Part shown: piece after piece, positions 35,821-44,173 of the stretch
How positions within the stretch are numbered: position 1 is the stretch's first letter
Layout of the letters: each line of letters opens with the position of its first letter
Source of the DNA: Flavobacteriales bacterium UBA2306
Lineage (GTDB): Bacteria; Bacteroidota; Bacteroidia; Flavobacteriales; Weeksellaceae
Reading direction: 5' to 3'
Assembly (NCBI GenBank): GCA_002345565.1
Contig: DDVS01000006.1
Span: 1 to 64,000, forward strand
DNA: 64,000 bases
Notes under the pieces: generated by a model
Told to the model about the DNA's origin: nothing
What the model saw: the letters and a program-made list of their open reading frames with translations, nothing else
The model's database searches: none
Made by a program: the position numbers and the translations under genes

Positions 35821-36897
35821 ATGAGATTATTATATATCACAAATGGCATCAATGGTTCCGGAGGCTTAGAAAGAGTCTTGTCCGTAAAGGCATCTACGCT
35901 GGCAGAAAATTACCATCACCAAGTTTCTGTTTTGGTTCTCAACAACGCGCATCTCGATTTGTTTTACACATTCAGTCCCAAAATCAATTTTTATTCTATA
36001 AATGTTACAGGCAATCCAATAAAGTATTTTAAAAGTTGGCAAAATGGAATTCAAAAAGTGGTTGCTGATTTAAAACCCAATGTAATTTCAGTTTGTGATG
36101 ATGGTCTCAAAGGTTTTTTTATTCCCAAATTTTTGAAAACCGATGCTAAAATTATTTACGAAAGACACGTTTCAAAATTAGCAGAAACTCATGCCAACCA
36201 ATCCTTCATTTCAAAAACAACAAATTTTTTAAAATGGAGGTTAATGGAGAGATGGGCAAAAAGATTTTCAAAATTTATCGTACTCACAGAAGGAAATAAA
36301 AATGAATGGAAATCTTTGAATAATATCGAAGTAATCCCGAATCCTCTTTCTTTTTATCCAGAAGAGTCTTCGGATCTCAATTCCAAAAAAGTAATCTGTG
36401 TGGGAAAAATTGCCTTTCAGAAAGGACAGGATATTTTGCTAAAGGTTTGGGATATTGTTTCAGTAAAATATCCGGATTGGACATTGGAATTATATGGGAA
36501 AGAAAATCTGGAATTTTTAGATACTCAAAATTTGCCACCAAATGTAAATTGGTTTCCGCCGGATAAAGATATTGAACAAAAATATTTGGACAGCTCAATA
36601 TATGTGATGTCTTCGCGTTTCGAAGGTTTTGGAATGGTCTTGATAGAGGCGATGTCTTGCGGTGTGCCTTGTGTGAGTTTCGATTGTCCTTATGGTCCTT
36701 CGGATGTGATAAGTGACAATGAAGATGGTTTTTTGGTTCCTACGGGGGATTATAAACAGTTGGCAGAAAAAATAATGACACTTATTGAAAACAAAAGTCT
36801 TCGAGAAAATTTTGGAGCAAAAGCGAGAGAGAACGTAAAACGTTTTTATGCTGAAGCCGTATTAAAACAATGGAATCAATTATTAACGACTATTTGA
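35821..36897 (+). CDS. glycosyltransferase family 4 (GT-B)
   Basis: GT-B transferase of 358 aa. The start MRLLYITNGINGSGGLERVL has the glycine-rich acceptor loop, and the C-terminal domain has ICVGKIAFQKGQDIL (near 192) and SRFEGFGMVLIEAMSCGVP with the E-x7-E pattern (near 263-281). It is the first gene after the acyltransferase frameshift and the hairpin gap. It overlaps the next gene by TGATG. Its sugar is unknown. Confidence 0.88.
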   Translation: MRLLYITNGINGSGGLERVLSVKASTLAENYHHQVSVLVLNNAHLDLFYTFSPKINFYSINVTGNPIKYFKSWQNGIQKVVADLKPNVISVCDDGLKGFFIPKFLKTDAKIIYERHVSKLAETHANQSFISKTTNFLKWRLMERWAKRFSKFIVLTEGNKNEWKSLNNIEVIPNPLSFYPEESSDLNSKKVICVGKIAFQKGQDILLKVWDIVSVKYPDWTLELYGKENLEFLDTQNLPPNVNWFPPDKDIEQKYLDSSIYVMSSRFEGFGMVLIEAMSCGVPCVSFDCPYGPSDVISDNEDGFLVPTGDYKQLAEKIMTLIENKSLRENFGAKARENVKRFYAEAVLKQWNQLLTTI

Positions 36898-37967
36898 TGG
36901 AAGCAAAAATTACAATAATAATACCGGCTTTTAATGCTGAAAAAAAAATAAAAAACGCTATTAATAGCGTTTTAAAACAATCCTTTAGAGATTGGGAACT
37001 TATCATCATAAATGATAATAGTACTGATGGTACTAAAAATATTATTGAAAATTACGCAAGAAAAGATTCAAGAATTAAGTACTTAAACAAAAGTATAAAT
37101 GAAAGAGCATTTATAGCGAGACTGGATGGAGTGCAGTTGGCCTCTACAGATTGGATTTGTTTTCTGGATGCAGATGATTATATGTATCCCGATGCTTTAA
37201 ACTCTCTTTACAACGCAACATCCTTTGGCTGTGATATAGTCATTGGTAGTTACTGTAGAACGTATGATAAATGGGGTATTACGAGAACAAAACCAATTAA
37301 TCTAATTCCGGATAAACTAATTGAAGGAAAGTTTAATTTAAAAGACAATAATCTTGATTTGGATTTGTCATTTTATGGTAAGCATGCTATACCTGTACTT
37401 TGTTACGGTAGACTTATTAATAGAAAATTATTTAATGTGATTGATTACAATGAGATGCCGAAAATTCATTCTTTTGATGATACCCTGCTTAATTTATTGT
37501 TGTTTGAAAATTTAACAGAGGTTTTTTTTATTAAAAATAGAATCACTGATTACAGATATGGCGGCGGTACGAGTAAAATTGATCATAAAACACTTTCTGA
37601 TTTAAATGAATTGTTCAAAATCAGAAATAAAAAAATAAATGATAATTTTAGTCAAAATAAAAAAAAGTTCTCCGATTTAGAATTTATGAATACAATATAT
37701 TATCATTATTTTAATGCTATTTTAATAGAAAATTGGACTTATGAAGATTTTGAAAAGTTTCTCGATGATAATATAAATTTAGATATTTTTAAATACCTCA
37801 ATGAAGAATTTAAAAATTACGAAAATAGCAGACTTAAATTGTTTTTTTCAAACATTTTTTCAAACCGCAAACTTGTTTATCAACACCTTGTAGAAGAAGT
37901 TGGAAAAGTTAAGTTCAAAAGAAAAATTCAAAGAAAAATTGGATCTGTTTTATCTAAGATAGGATGA
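36897..37967 (+). CDS. glycosyltransferase family 2
   Basis: GT-A protein of 356 aa. I chose ATG 36897, overlapping the upstream stop by one base (TGATG), because it gives the normal start MEAKITIIIPAFN; an earlier in-frame ATG at 36870 would add nine unrelated residues. INDNSTDGT (near 38) and FLDADDYMYPD (DxD, near 93) are present. The C-terminal third is helical and basic. The downstream gene overlaps by ATGA. Confidence 0.87.
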   Translation: MEAKITIIIPAFNAEKKIKNAINSVLKQSFRDWELIIINDNSTDGTKNIIENYARKDSRIKYLNKSINERAFIARLDGVQLASTDWICFLDADDYMYPDALNSLYNATSFGCDIVIGSYCRTYDKWGITRTKPINLIPDKLIEGKFNLKDNNLDLDLSFYGKHAIPVLCYGRLINRKLFNVIDYNEMPKIHSFDDTLLNLLLFENLTEVFFIKNRITDYRYGGGTSKIDHKTLSDLNELFKIRNKKINDNFSQNKKKFSDLEFMNTIYYHYFNAILIENWTYEDFEKFLDDNINLDIFKYLNEEFKNYENSRLKLFFSNIFSNRKLVYQHLVEEVGKVKFKRKIQRKIGSVLSKIG

Positions 37968-39079
37968 AAATAGTTTTTAATACAGACCAGATATATCTGC
38001 ATGGAGGCATCGAAAAAACAATGGCTACAAAAGCTAATTATTTGGTGAACCTCCCCAATGTTGAAGTTTACATTCTTTTAACAGAGCAGAAAAAGAACAG
38101 CCCTTGCTATCCCTTAGATTCTAAAATTAAATTAATAGACTTAGAAATCAACTATAATAGAAATTTAAGTTATTTTTCAAAAGAAAATCTCATAAAGGCC
38201 TTTAAACATTTTTTAAAACAAAGAAAGTTTTTCAAAACCTTAAAGCCGGAGGTGGTTATTTCACCCAATTTTAATTTTGATCATTATTGGTTGCCATTTA
38301 TCGCTTCCGATGCAAAAGTGATTAAAGAAAGGCACTCTTCGTATTTTCAAGACACAGAGATGACAAAAAATCTTTCTTTTCTTTCAAAGCTGAAAAGAAT
38401 GTTCAACAACAGCTTGGATAAAAGATATGACCATATTGTGGTGCTGAATGAGGATGAAAAAAAATATGTAAATAGTGGAAATGCAGTGGTAATTCCTAAT
38501 GCCGTTTTGATACCACAACAGAGAGCTGAACTTAATAATAAAAAAATAATGGCAGCAGGGAGAATAGCACCTGTAAAAGCATTTGACCAGCTGATTTTGG
38601 CATGGAAAATCATTAATGAAAATTTTCCCGATTGGGAATTGCATATTTACGGCGAAGATTATCTTGGCACTCAACAGCAGTTACAGCAATTGATATTGAA
38701 TTTAAATTTAGAAAAATCTGTTTCGTTTAAAAAAAGTGTAGATGATCTGCCTAAAACCATGCTCGATTACAGTTTATATGCAATGAGCTCTGTTACAGAA
38801 TGTTTTCCAATGGTACTTTTAGAATCACTTTCTGTTGGTTTGCCAATAGTCTCTTATGATTGTCCGAATGGTCCGCGTAACATAGTGACCGATAAAGAAG
38901 ATGGTTTATTAGCAAAAAACAAAAACCCACAAGATTTAGCAGACAAAATTATGCTGTTAATTAATAATGAAGAAGATAGGAAACAAATGGGGGTCAATGC
39001 AAAAAATAATTGTCAACGCTTTGAAATATCAGAAGTAATGAAATTATGGTGTAATCTTATAAATTGCCCGGATGTTTGA
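37964..39079 (+). CDS. glycosyltransferase family 4 (GT-B)
   Basis: GT-B protein of 371 aa starting MKIVFNTDQIYLHGGIEKTM. AAGRIAPVKAFDQLI (near 188) and SSVTECFPMVLLESLSVGLP (near 272) mark the donor domain, with E-x7-E near 276-284. It overlaps the upstream gene by 4 bp (ATGA) and the polymerase gene by 8 bp. It resembles the GT4 at 35821, so the two may be an old duplication. Confidence 0.87.
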   Translation: MKIVFNTDQIYLHGGIEKTMATKANYLVNLPNVEVYILLTEQKKNSPCYPLDSKIKLIDLEINYNRNLSYFSKENLIKAFKHFLKQRKFFKTLKPEVVISPNFNFDHYWLPFIASDAKVIKERHSSYFQDTEMTKNLSFLSKLKRMFNNSLDKRYDHIVVLNEDEKKYVNSGNAVVIPNAVLIPQQRAELNNKKIMAAGRIAPVKAFDQLILAWKIINENFPDWELHIYGEDYLGTQQQLQQLILNLNLEKSVSFKKSVDDLPKTMLDYSLYAMSSVTECFPMVLLESLSVGLPIVSYDCPNGPRNIVTDKEDGLLAKNKNPQDLADKIMLLINNEEDRKQMGVNAKNNCQRFEISEVMKLWCNLINCPDV

Positions 39080-40163
39080 TTTTATCCCATTAAATTTATA
39101 CGCCCCTGTTTATTATAACCTCTTGCTCTCGGTAATGATAATGGTATTGTTGCACGCCATGGTATATAACCATCAGGACAATCAAAGTATCAGGTTTTTT
39201 AGTTCTTTTGGAGTCGTTTTATTAATTATATTAACACTTTATATGGGTTTACGTCCTGTGAGTGGAAGATATTTCGGCGATATGGGGACTTATAATAAGG
39301 CGTATGGATTAATGCAAAAAGGAATTCATGTGGAAATTAAAAATGATTATGCCTTCAATTATTTAATGTTGTTATGCGCACAGATCATGCCCTCAAAATA
39401 TTTCTTCCTGTTGGTAGAAATATGCTATATTATGCCGTGTTATCTGTTTTCAAAAAAGTATTTCAGGCGGTATTGGTTCTATGCTTTTTTTATGTTCATA
39501 GGTTCTTTTTCATTTTGGTCTTATGGAACCAATGGGATTAGAAACGGAATGGCCACCTCATTATTTATTTTGGCATTGTCTTTTTATGATAAAAAATGGC
39601 TAATGTATTTTTGGTTTGTGATAACTTTTTTATTCCATAGCTCGGTGGTTATTCCATTGGCGGCATTCATAACCTCAGGGGTGTACAAAAATCCTAAAAT
39701 TTATCTCTACATATGGTTGGCAGCCATTCCATTATCTTTGGCAGGAGGCAGCATTTGGCAGGATTTATTTTTTAACAATTTGGGTTTTTCCGATAGAACC
39801 AGTGGCTATATGGAGGGGCAGGAAGTGGAAGGTACCTTTGCATCAACAGGATTCCGTTGGGATTTTTTATTCTATAGTGCTTTTGGGATTGTGGCAGGTT
39901 ATTATTTTATTTTTGTTAAAAATATAACCGATTCATTCTATATCCATCTGTTTGGGATTTATGTAATTGCCAATGCCTTCTGGGTATTAGTGATTACGGC
40001 CAACTACAGCAACCGATTTGCCTATCTGTCTTGGTTTTTGATGGCACCCGTAATTGCTTATCCTATGTTTCGTTATAAAATTTGGAAAGACCAGTACAAG
40101 ATTTTTGGAATCATTCTTACCATTTATTATATGTTTAGTTATTTAATGTTCTTAAAAGGTTAA
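39072..40163 (+). CDS. EpsG-family polysaccharide polymerase (Wzy-like)
   Basis: A 363-aa integral membrane protein with about ten helices. The block GTNGIRNGMATSLFILALSF (near 156-175) followed by an FLFHSS motif (near 187) is the hallmark of EpsG proteins, proposed to polymerise repeat units at the membrane. A Wzy-type polymerase beside a Wzc-like co-polymerase and an ABC flippase suggests a Wzy-dependent route. It starts inside the end of the upstream GT4 gene. Confidence 0.88.
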   Translation: MFDFIPLNLYAPVYYNLLLSVMIMVLLHAMVYNHQDNQSIRFFSSFGVVLLIILTLYMGLRPVSGRYFGDMGTYNKAYGLMQKGIHVEIKNDYAFNYLMLLCAQIMPSKYFFLLVEICYIMPCYLFSKKYFRRYWFYAFFMFIGSFSFWSYGTNGIRNGMATSLFILALSFYDKKWLMYFWFVITFLFHSSVVIPLAAFITSGVYKNPKIYLYIWLAAIPLSLAGGSIWQDLFFNNLGFSDRTSGYMEGQEVEGTFASTGFRWDFLFYSAFGIVAGYYFIFVKNITDSFYIHLFGIYVIANAFWVLVITANYSNRFAYLSWFLMAPVIAYPMFRYKIWKDQYKIFGIILTIYYMFSYLMFLKG

Positions 40164-40181
40164 AAATTATTAATAAGTAAA

Positions 40182-40268
40182 ATGAAAATTACTGAAAATA
40201 AAAAATCAGAAAAATTTGAAGCTATAAGGACTTTTGCGGCTTTGTATTTTTTTTCTGTAATTATTAAA
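40182..40268 (+). pseudogene. possible remnant of an acyltransferase N-terminus
   Basis: A 28-codon frame in the gap between the polymerase and the next GT2 encodes KFEAIRTFAALYFFSV, which resembles the first helix of acyltransferase family 3 proteins (pattern xxxIRxxAAL). It stops right away. It may be the leftover of a deleted acyltransferase gene, or chance. Confidence 0.25.
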
Positions 40269-40291
40269 AAAAATAATTAAATTCTAATTTA

Positions 40292-41317
40292 ATGAAGCCA
40301 AAGATCAGCATCATCATTCCTTGTTATAATGTTCAGAATTATATTGGACATTGTTTAGAAAGTATTATTAACCAAACTTTCTCAGACTTCGAGGTGGTTT
40401 GCATCAATGATGGATCTACTGACCAAACCTTGGATGTAATCCAGACATACGCAAAAAAAGATCCCCGGATTAAAGTCTTCGATCAGGAGAATAAGGGGCT
40501 GTCCGAATCTAGATCGCTTGGTATAAAATATGCAACTGCTGATTTTATTATGTATGTGGATGGAGATGATTGGTTGGAGTTGGATTGTCTAGAAAGCTTA
40601 ATCAATACAAAAGATGACTATGACATCGTTGCCTTTTCTTATACAAGGGATTTTAAAAAAGGATCTATTCCCAAAAAAATTGGTCTTGCTGGAGAGTATA
40701 ATGCAAATTTGATACAGCAGAAAATAGTTGGCCCTATTGGAGATGAGTTGAAAATTGTTGAAAATATTGATGCTTTAGTCCCTGTTTGGGGTAAACTATA
40801 TAAGTCCGAAATGATTAAAGATATGAAGTTTTATGATATCAATCAAATCGGAACATGGGAGGATGGTTTGTTCAATTTACAAGTTTTGGAAAAGGCTAAC
40901 AAGGTATTCGTAATAGATCGCCCACTTTATCATTACAGAAAAACCAATCAAAATTCTTTTACCAATAGTAATAGAAAAGATCTTTATAAAAAATGGCTAT
41001 TCAAATTTTCTCTGATACAAAAAATGATTCTTAATAAAGATCAAAATTTTCATGTCGCTCTGCAAAATAGAATTGCAATTTCTACATTAGGACTTTTACT
41101 TTCAGAAGTTAACAATAATAATAGCATTTTAATAAAATTAAAGGGGATCAAAAATATTCTTTCGGATAATACATATCATAAAGCGCTTAAAAATTTAAAC
41201 TTGTCTTCGATGTCTTTACATTGGAAATTATTTTACACTTTTGCAAAATACAAATGGGTTAAGGTTGTTTTTGTAATGAGCAAAGCCATATTATTTTTAA
41301 TTAATAGAAAAAACTAA
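40292..41317 (+). CDS. glycosyltransferase family 2
   Basis: GT-A protein of 341 aa with ISIIIPCYNVQNYIGHCLES at the start, INDGSTDQT (near 38) and MYVDGDDWLELD (DxD, near 89). The region PVWGKLYKSEMIKD (near 166) and YHYRKTNQNSFT (near 212) are usual for capsule GT2 enzymes. It follows a 128-bp gap with an acyltransferase remnant and overlaps the next gene by one base. Confidence 0.88.
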   Translation: MKPKISIIIPCYNVQNYIGHCLESIINQTFSDFEVVCINDGSTDQTLDVIQTYAKKDPRIKVFDQENKGLSESRSLGIKYATADFIMYVDGDDWLELDCLESLINTKDDYDIVAFSYTRDFKKGSIPKKIGLAGEYNANLIQQKIVGPIGDELKIVENIDALVPVWGKLYKSEMIKDMKFYDINQIGTWEDGLFNLQVLEKANKVFVIDRPLYHYRKTNQNSFTNSNRKDLYKKWLFKFSLIQKMILNKDQNFHVALQNRIAISTLGLLLSEVNNNNSILIKLKGIKNILSDNTYHKALKNLNLSSMSLHWKLFYTFAKYKWVKVVFVMSKAILFLINRKN

Positions 41318-42432
41318 TGGAGCCAATTCGTATTTTACAGGTTTTTACAATTCTTAACAGGGGTGGTGCAGAAGCCAATGTTATGAACTATTACAGGAAT
41401 ATAAATCGGGATAAAATTCAGTTCGATTTTCTAGTCCATAGACAAGAAAAAGGAGCATTTGAAGAAGAAATACGGATGCTCGGAGGCCGTGTTTTTAGAC
41501 TTCCACCAATCAACCCTTTTACCCTTAAATCATATAAAAAACAAGTGAAAATGTTTTTTGATGAAAATCCTGGTTATCAAATTATTCATGGCCAACTATC
41601 GGAGCTTGGGGTTTTCATTTATGAAGAAGCCAAAAGAAGAAACATACCGGTGATTATTGCCCATGCGCATAATTCCAGGATGAGTCTGGATGCAAAAGCT
41701 CTTTTTAGACAATGGTGGAAGATAAGGATGAGAAAATCAGTTAATACTTTTTTTACATGTGGACAAGACTCTGCAAAATGGTTATTCGGAGAAAAAAATG
41801 CTAAAGAAGCTTATACAATGAATAACGCTGTTGATGCTGTGAAATTCAAATTTAATCCCCAGATTAGAGAAAAAATTAGAAAGCAGTTGATGTCTTTTGA
41901 TAAAATCAACATTGTGAATGTAGCAAGATTTGATAAACAAAAAAATCATATTTTTCTGTTAGAAGTCTTTGCCGAAATAATATCTTTGAATTCTAATTAC
42001 CATCTGTATCTTATCGGAAACGGAGATTTAAAAGAGCAGATAACAAAAAAAATAGAGGAACTTAAAATTACCAATTATGTTACATTACTGGGAGAACGCA
42101 GTGATATTAATGACGTTTTACAAGCAATGGATATTTTTCTCTTCCCTTCTTTGTTTGAAGGACTTCCTGTCTCTTTTATTGAGGCCCAGGCATCGGGGAT
42201 AAGATCGGTCGTTTCTACAGGAATTCCTAATGAAGCTATAATTATTCAAGAAAATGTTAAGGTTTTATCCTTCGATGATTCAAAATTGGAATGGGCTAAA
42301 CAAATTATTGGTTTTTCAAACTATTTAAGAGTGGATGTCTCCGATAGTATTATTATCAATAATTATGATATCAGGAATAATGCTGCAAAACTAGAAAAAA
42401 AATATACAGAACTTCTGATACAAAAATCATGA
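41317..42432 (+). CDS. glycosyltransferase family 4 (EpsF-like)
   Basis: GT-B protein of 371 aa opening with RILQVFTILNRGGAEANVMN, a start typical of EpsF-type transferases. VNVARFDKQKNHIFLLEVF (near 196) and FPSLFEGLPVSFIEAQASGI (near 268) are the donor-domain blocks. It shares one base with the upstream stop and overlaps the last GT2 by 4 bp. Confidence 0.88.
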   Translation: MEPIRILQVFTILNRGGAEANVMNYYRNINRDKIQFDFLVHRQEKGAFEEEIRMLGGRVFRLPPINPFTLKSYKKQVKMFFDENPGYQIIHGQLSELGVFIYEEAKRRNIPVIIAHAHNSRMSLDAKALFRQWWKIRMRKSVNTFFTCGQDSAKWLFGEKNAKEAYTMNNAVDAVKFKFNPQIREKIRKQLMSFDKINIVNVARFDKQKNHIFLLEVFAEIISLNSNYHLYLIGNGDLKEQITKKIEELKITNYVTLLGERSDINDVLQAMDIFLFPSLFEGLPVSFIEAQASGIRSVVSTGIPNEAIIIQENVKVLSFDDSKLEWAKQIIGFSNYLRVDVSDSIIINNYDIRNNAAKLEKKYTELLIQKS

Positions 42433-43325
42433 AAAAATTAACTGTTTTTACGCCAGCCTATAATAGAGCTCATCTTTTACCAAGATTATATGATAGTCTA
42501 AAAAAACAAACTTCTAAAGATTTTGTATGGTTAGTTGTTGATGATGGCTCAGAAGATAATACTAAGCAGCTTATTGATAGTTATATCAAGGAAGGCTTAT
42601 TAGAAATCTCATATATCTATCAGGAAAATCAAGGCATGCATGGGGCTCATAACACGGCGTATAGAAATATTAACACAGAACTTAATACTTGCATAGATTC
42701 GGATGATTACATGCCCAATAATGCTGTAGAAATGATTTTAGATAAATGGAAGAATGTTTTGGAAAATAAAAGATATGCCGGCATTGTAGGATTAGATGTG
42801 GATATTCAAAACAATATCATTGGAACTTGTTTCACCACCCCAGAAACAACTCTGGAGGATTTTTATAGAATGGGTGGTAAAGGTGATAAAAAATTGGTAT
42901 ATAGAACTGAGGTTATGAATCAATATCCTGAATATCCTATTTTTTCCGGTGAAAAATATGTCGGTTTAGGATATAAATATCTGCTAGCAGATCAAGATTA
43001 TAAATTAATAACATTGAATGAACCCTTAGTTATTGTCGATTATCAGCAAGGAGGATCTTCTAATAATATGCTTAGACAATACTACAAAAACCCAAAGGGC
43101 TTTGCTTTTATTAGAAAACAAGGCATGGTGTTATCCAAATCATTTAAAAGGAGAATTTTAGATGCAATACATTATGTTTCAAGTAGTTTTATTGCAAAAG
43201 ATAAAGATTTTATTAAGAATTCCCCTAAAAAAGGCTTAACAGTTTTTGCTATTCCGATGGGATATTTACTGTACAAGTATATTGTCTATAAAAATAAGAA
43301 AGCCTATAAAAGCACAGAATTATAA
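42429..43325 (+). CDS. glycosyltransferase family 2
   Basis: GT-A protein of 298 aa with KLTVFTPAYNRAHLLPRLYD, VVDDGSEDNT (near 36) and a CIDSDDYM DxD motif (near 88). It is similar in layout to GT2 enzymes that add a terminal galactose or glucose, but the sugar is not known. It is the last gene of the continuous glycosyltransferase run; a 454-bp non-coding stretch follows. Confidence 0.88.
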   Translation: MKKLTVFTPAYNRAHLLPRLYDSLKKQTSKDFVWLVVDDGSEDNTKQLIDSYIKEGLLEISYIYQENQGMHGAHNTAYRNINTELNTCIDSDDYMPNNAVEMILDKWKNVLENKRYAGIVGLDVDIQNNIIGTCFTTPETTLEDFYRMGGKGDKKLVYRTEVMNQYPEYPIFSGEKYVGLGYKYLLADQDYKLITLNEPLVIVDYQQGGSSNNMLRQYYKNPKGFAFIRKQGMVLSKSFKRRILDAIHYVSSSFIAKDKDFIKNSPKKGLTVFAIPMGYLLYKYIVYKNKKAYKSTEL

Positions 43326-43779
43326 ATACAATTACTGAAGTGTCTCACGTGTGACCATTAAGATATTTGAACTCTTACCCCTCCCCCTCCTTGCAAGAAG
43401 GCACCGCGAAGCAATCCCCAGCATTAACGAAGTTCATCCTTGTGCCTTAAACTACCGCCTCAAACAAAAAAATCTTCGTCCCTTCGTGTTAACTCCTCAA
43501 CCCACCAACTCCTATACTAATTTAGGACAACCCAAGTCATACTACGGAGCTCCTTAGTAGATACTCCGTACATACCCCGTACATACTCCGTATAATCCCG
43601 TATAAAAAACCAAACCCCAAAACGGACATTCTGAAACAAAAAGAGACAAAATAGTTTGCTTTGATACAAACCCTTGTAAGTCTGATGTTTATGTCTTTAA
43701 ATTTGTTTTGCTCTAATAAAATAATGGAGCTCGGCAGGAAAGTCCTGACGGTATTTTTTAACATTAAATTTTTAAAGAC
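43326..43779. other. 454-bp non-coding region with short direct repeats
   Basis: No gene is supported. A C-rich stretch (43375-43425) contains GGCACCGCGAAGCAATCCCC, like a decayed dispersed repeat also seen near 48585. At 43559-43604 a row of 11-bp units reads TACTCCGTACA, TACCCCGTACA, TACTCCGTATA and a degenerate fourth. A small hairpin CAGGAAAGTCCTG lies near 43735, just before the IS-split gene. Confidence 0.5.
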
Positions 43780-44173
43780 ATGCCTAAACAAAAAGGATTA
43801 TTTAAAATCGAAGGAAGCATTGACGGCGTAACATTCTACCGCAATGCAGACGGTCATTTTGTGAGAATGGCCGGGGGAGTTAGCAAAAGCAGAATTATGA
43901 ACGATCCAGCTTTTGCAAGAACGCGTGAAAACATCAACGAATTTGGAAACAATGCCAAAGCAGCCAAAATGCTTCGCGATGCCCTGGGGTCTTTTACCAG
44001 AAACGCTACAGATTCCAGAACATCCAACAGGCTGATGCAGATCTTCAACAAGATTACCAAGCTGGATACAGTGTCTCCCAGAGGAGAAAGGAAAATTAGT
44101 TTGGGATTAGAAGACCAAGCGGGTAAAAACTTGTTTTTCAAGTTCGATTTCAACAAGAAAGCACAACTGAGTA
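43780..44173 (+). pseudogene. hypothetical gene, N-terminal part, split by an IS1182-family element
   Basis: I do not recognise the family. The frame starts MPKQKGLFKIEGSIDGVTFY, a small cytosolic protein with a charged middle section. At NKKAQLS the frame runs into the IS and stops there after 11 foreign residues (44211). Joining 44171-44173 to 45721 restores QLSNLDATAG in frame, so the gene was intact before insertion: about 241 codons over 43780-44173 and 45721-46052. The gene lies just after the capsule genes and is preceded by a leader without a clear promoter. Confidence 0.8.
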
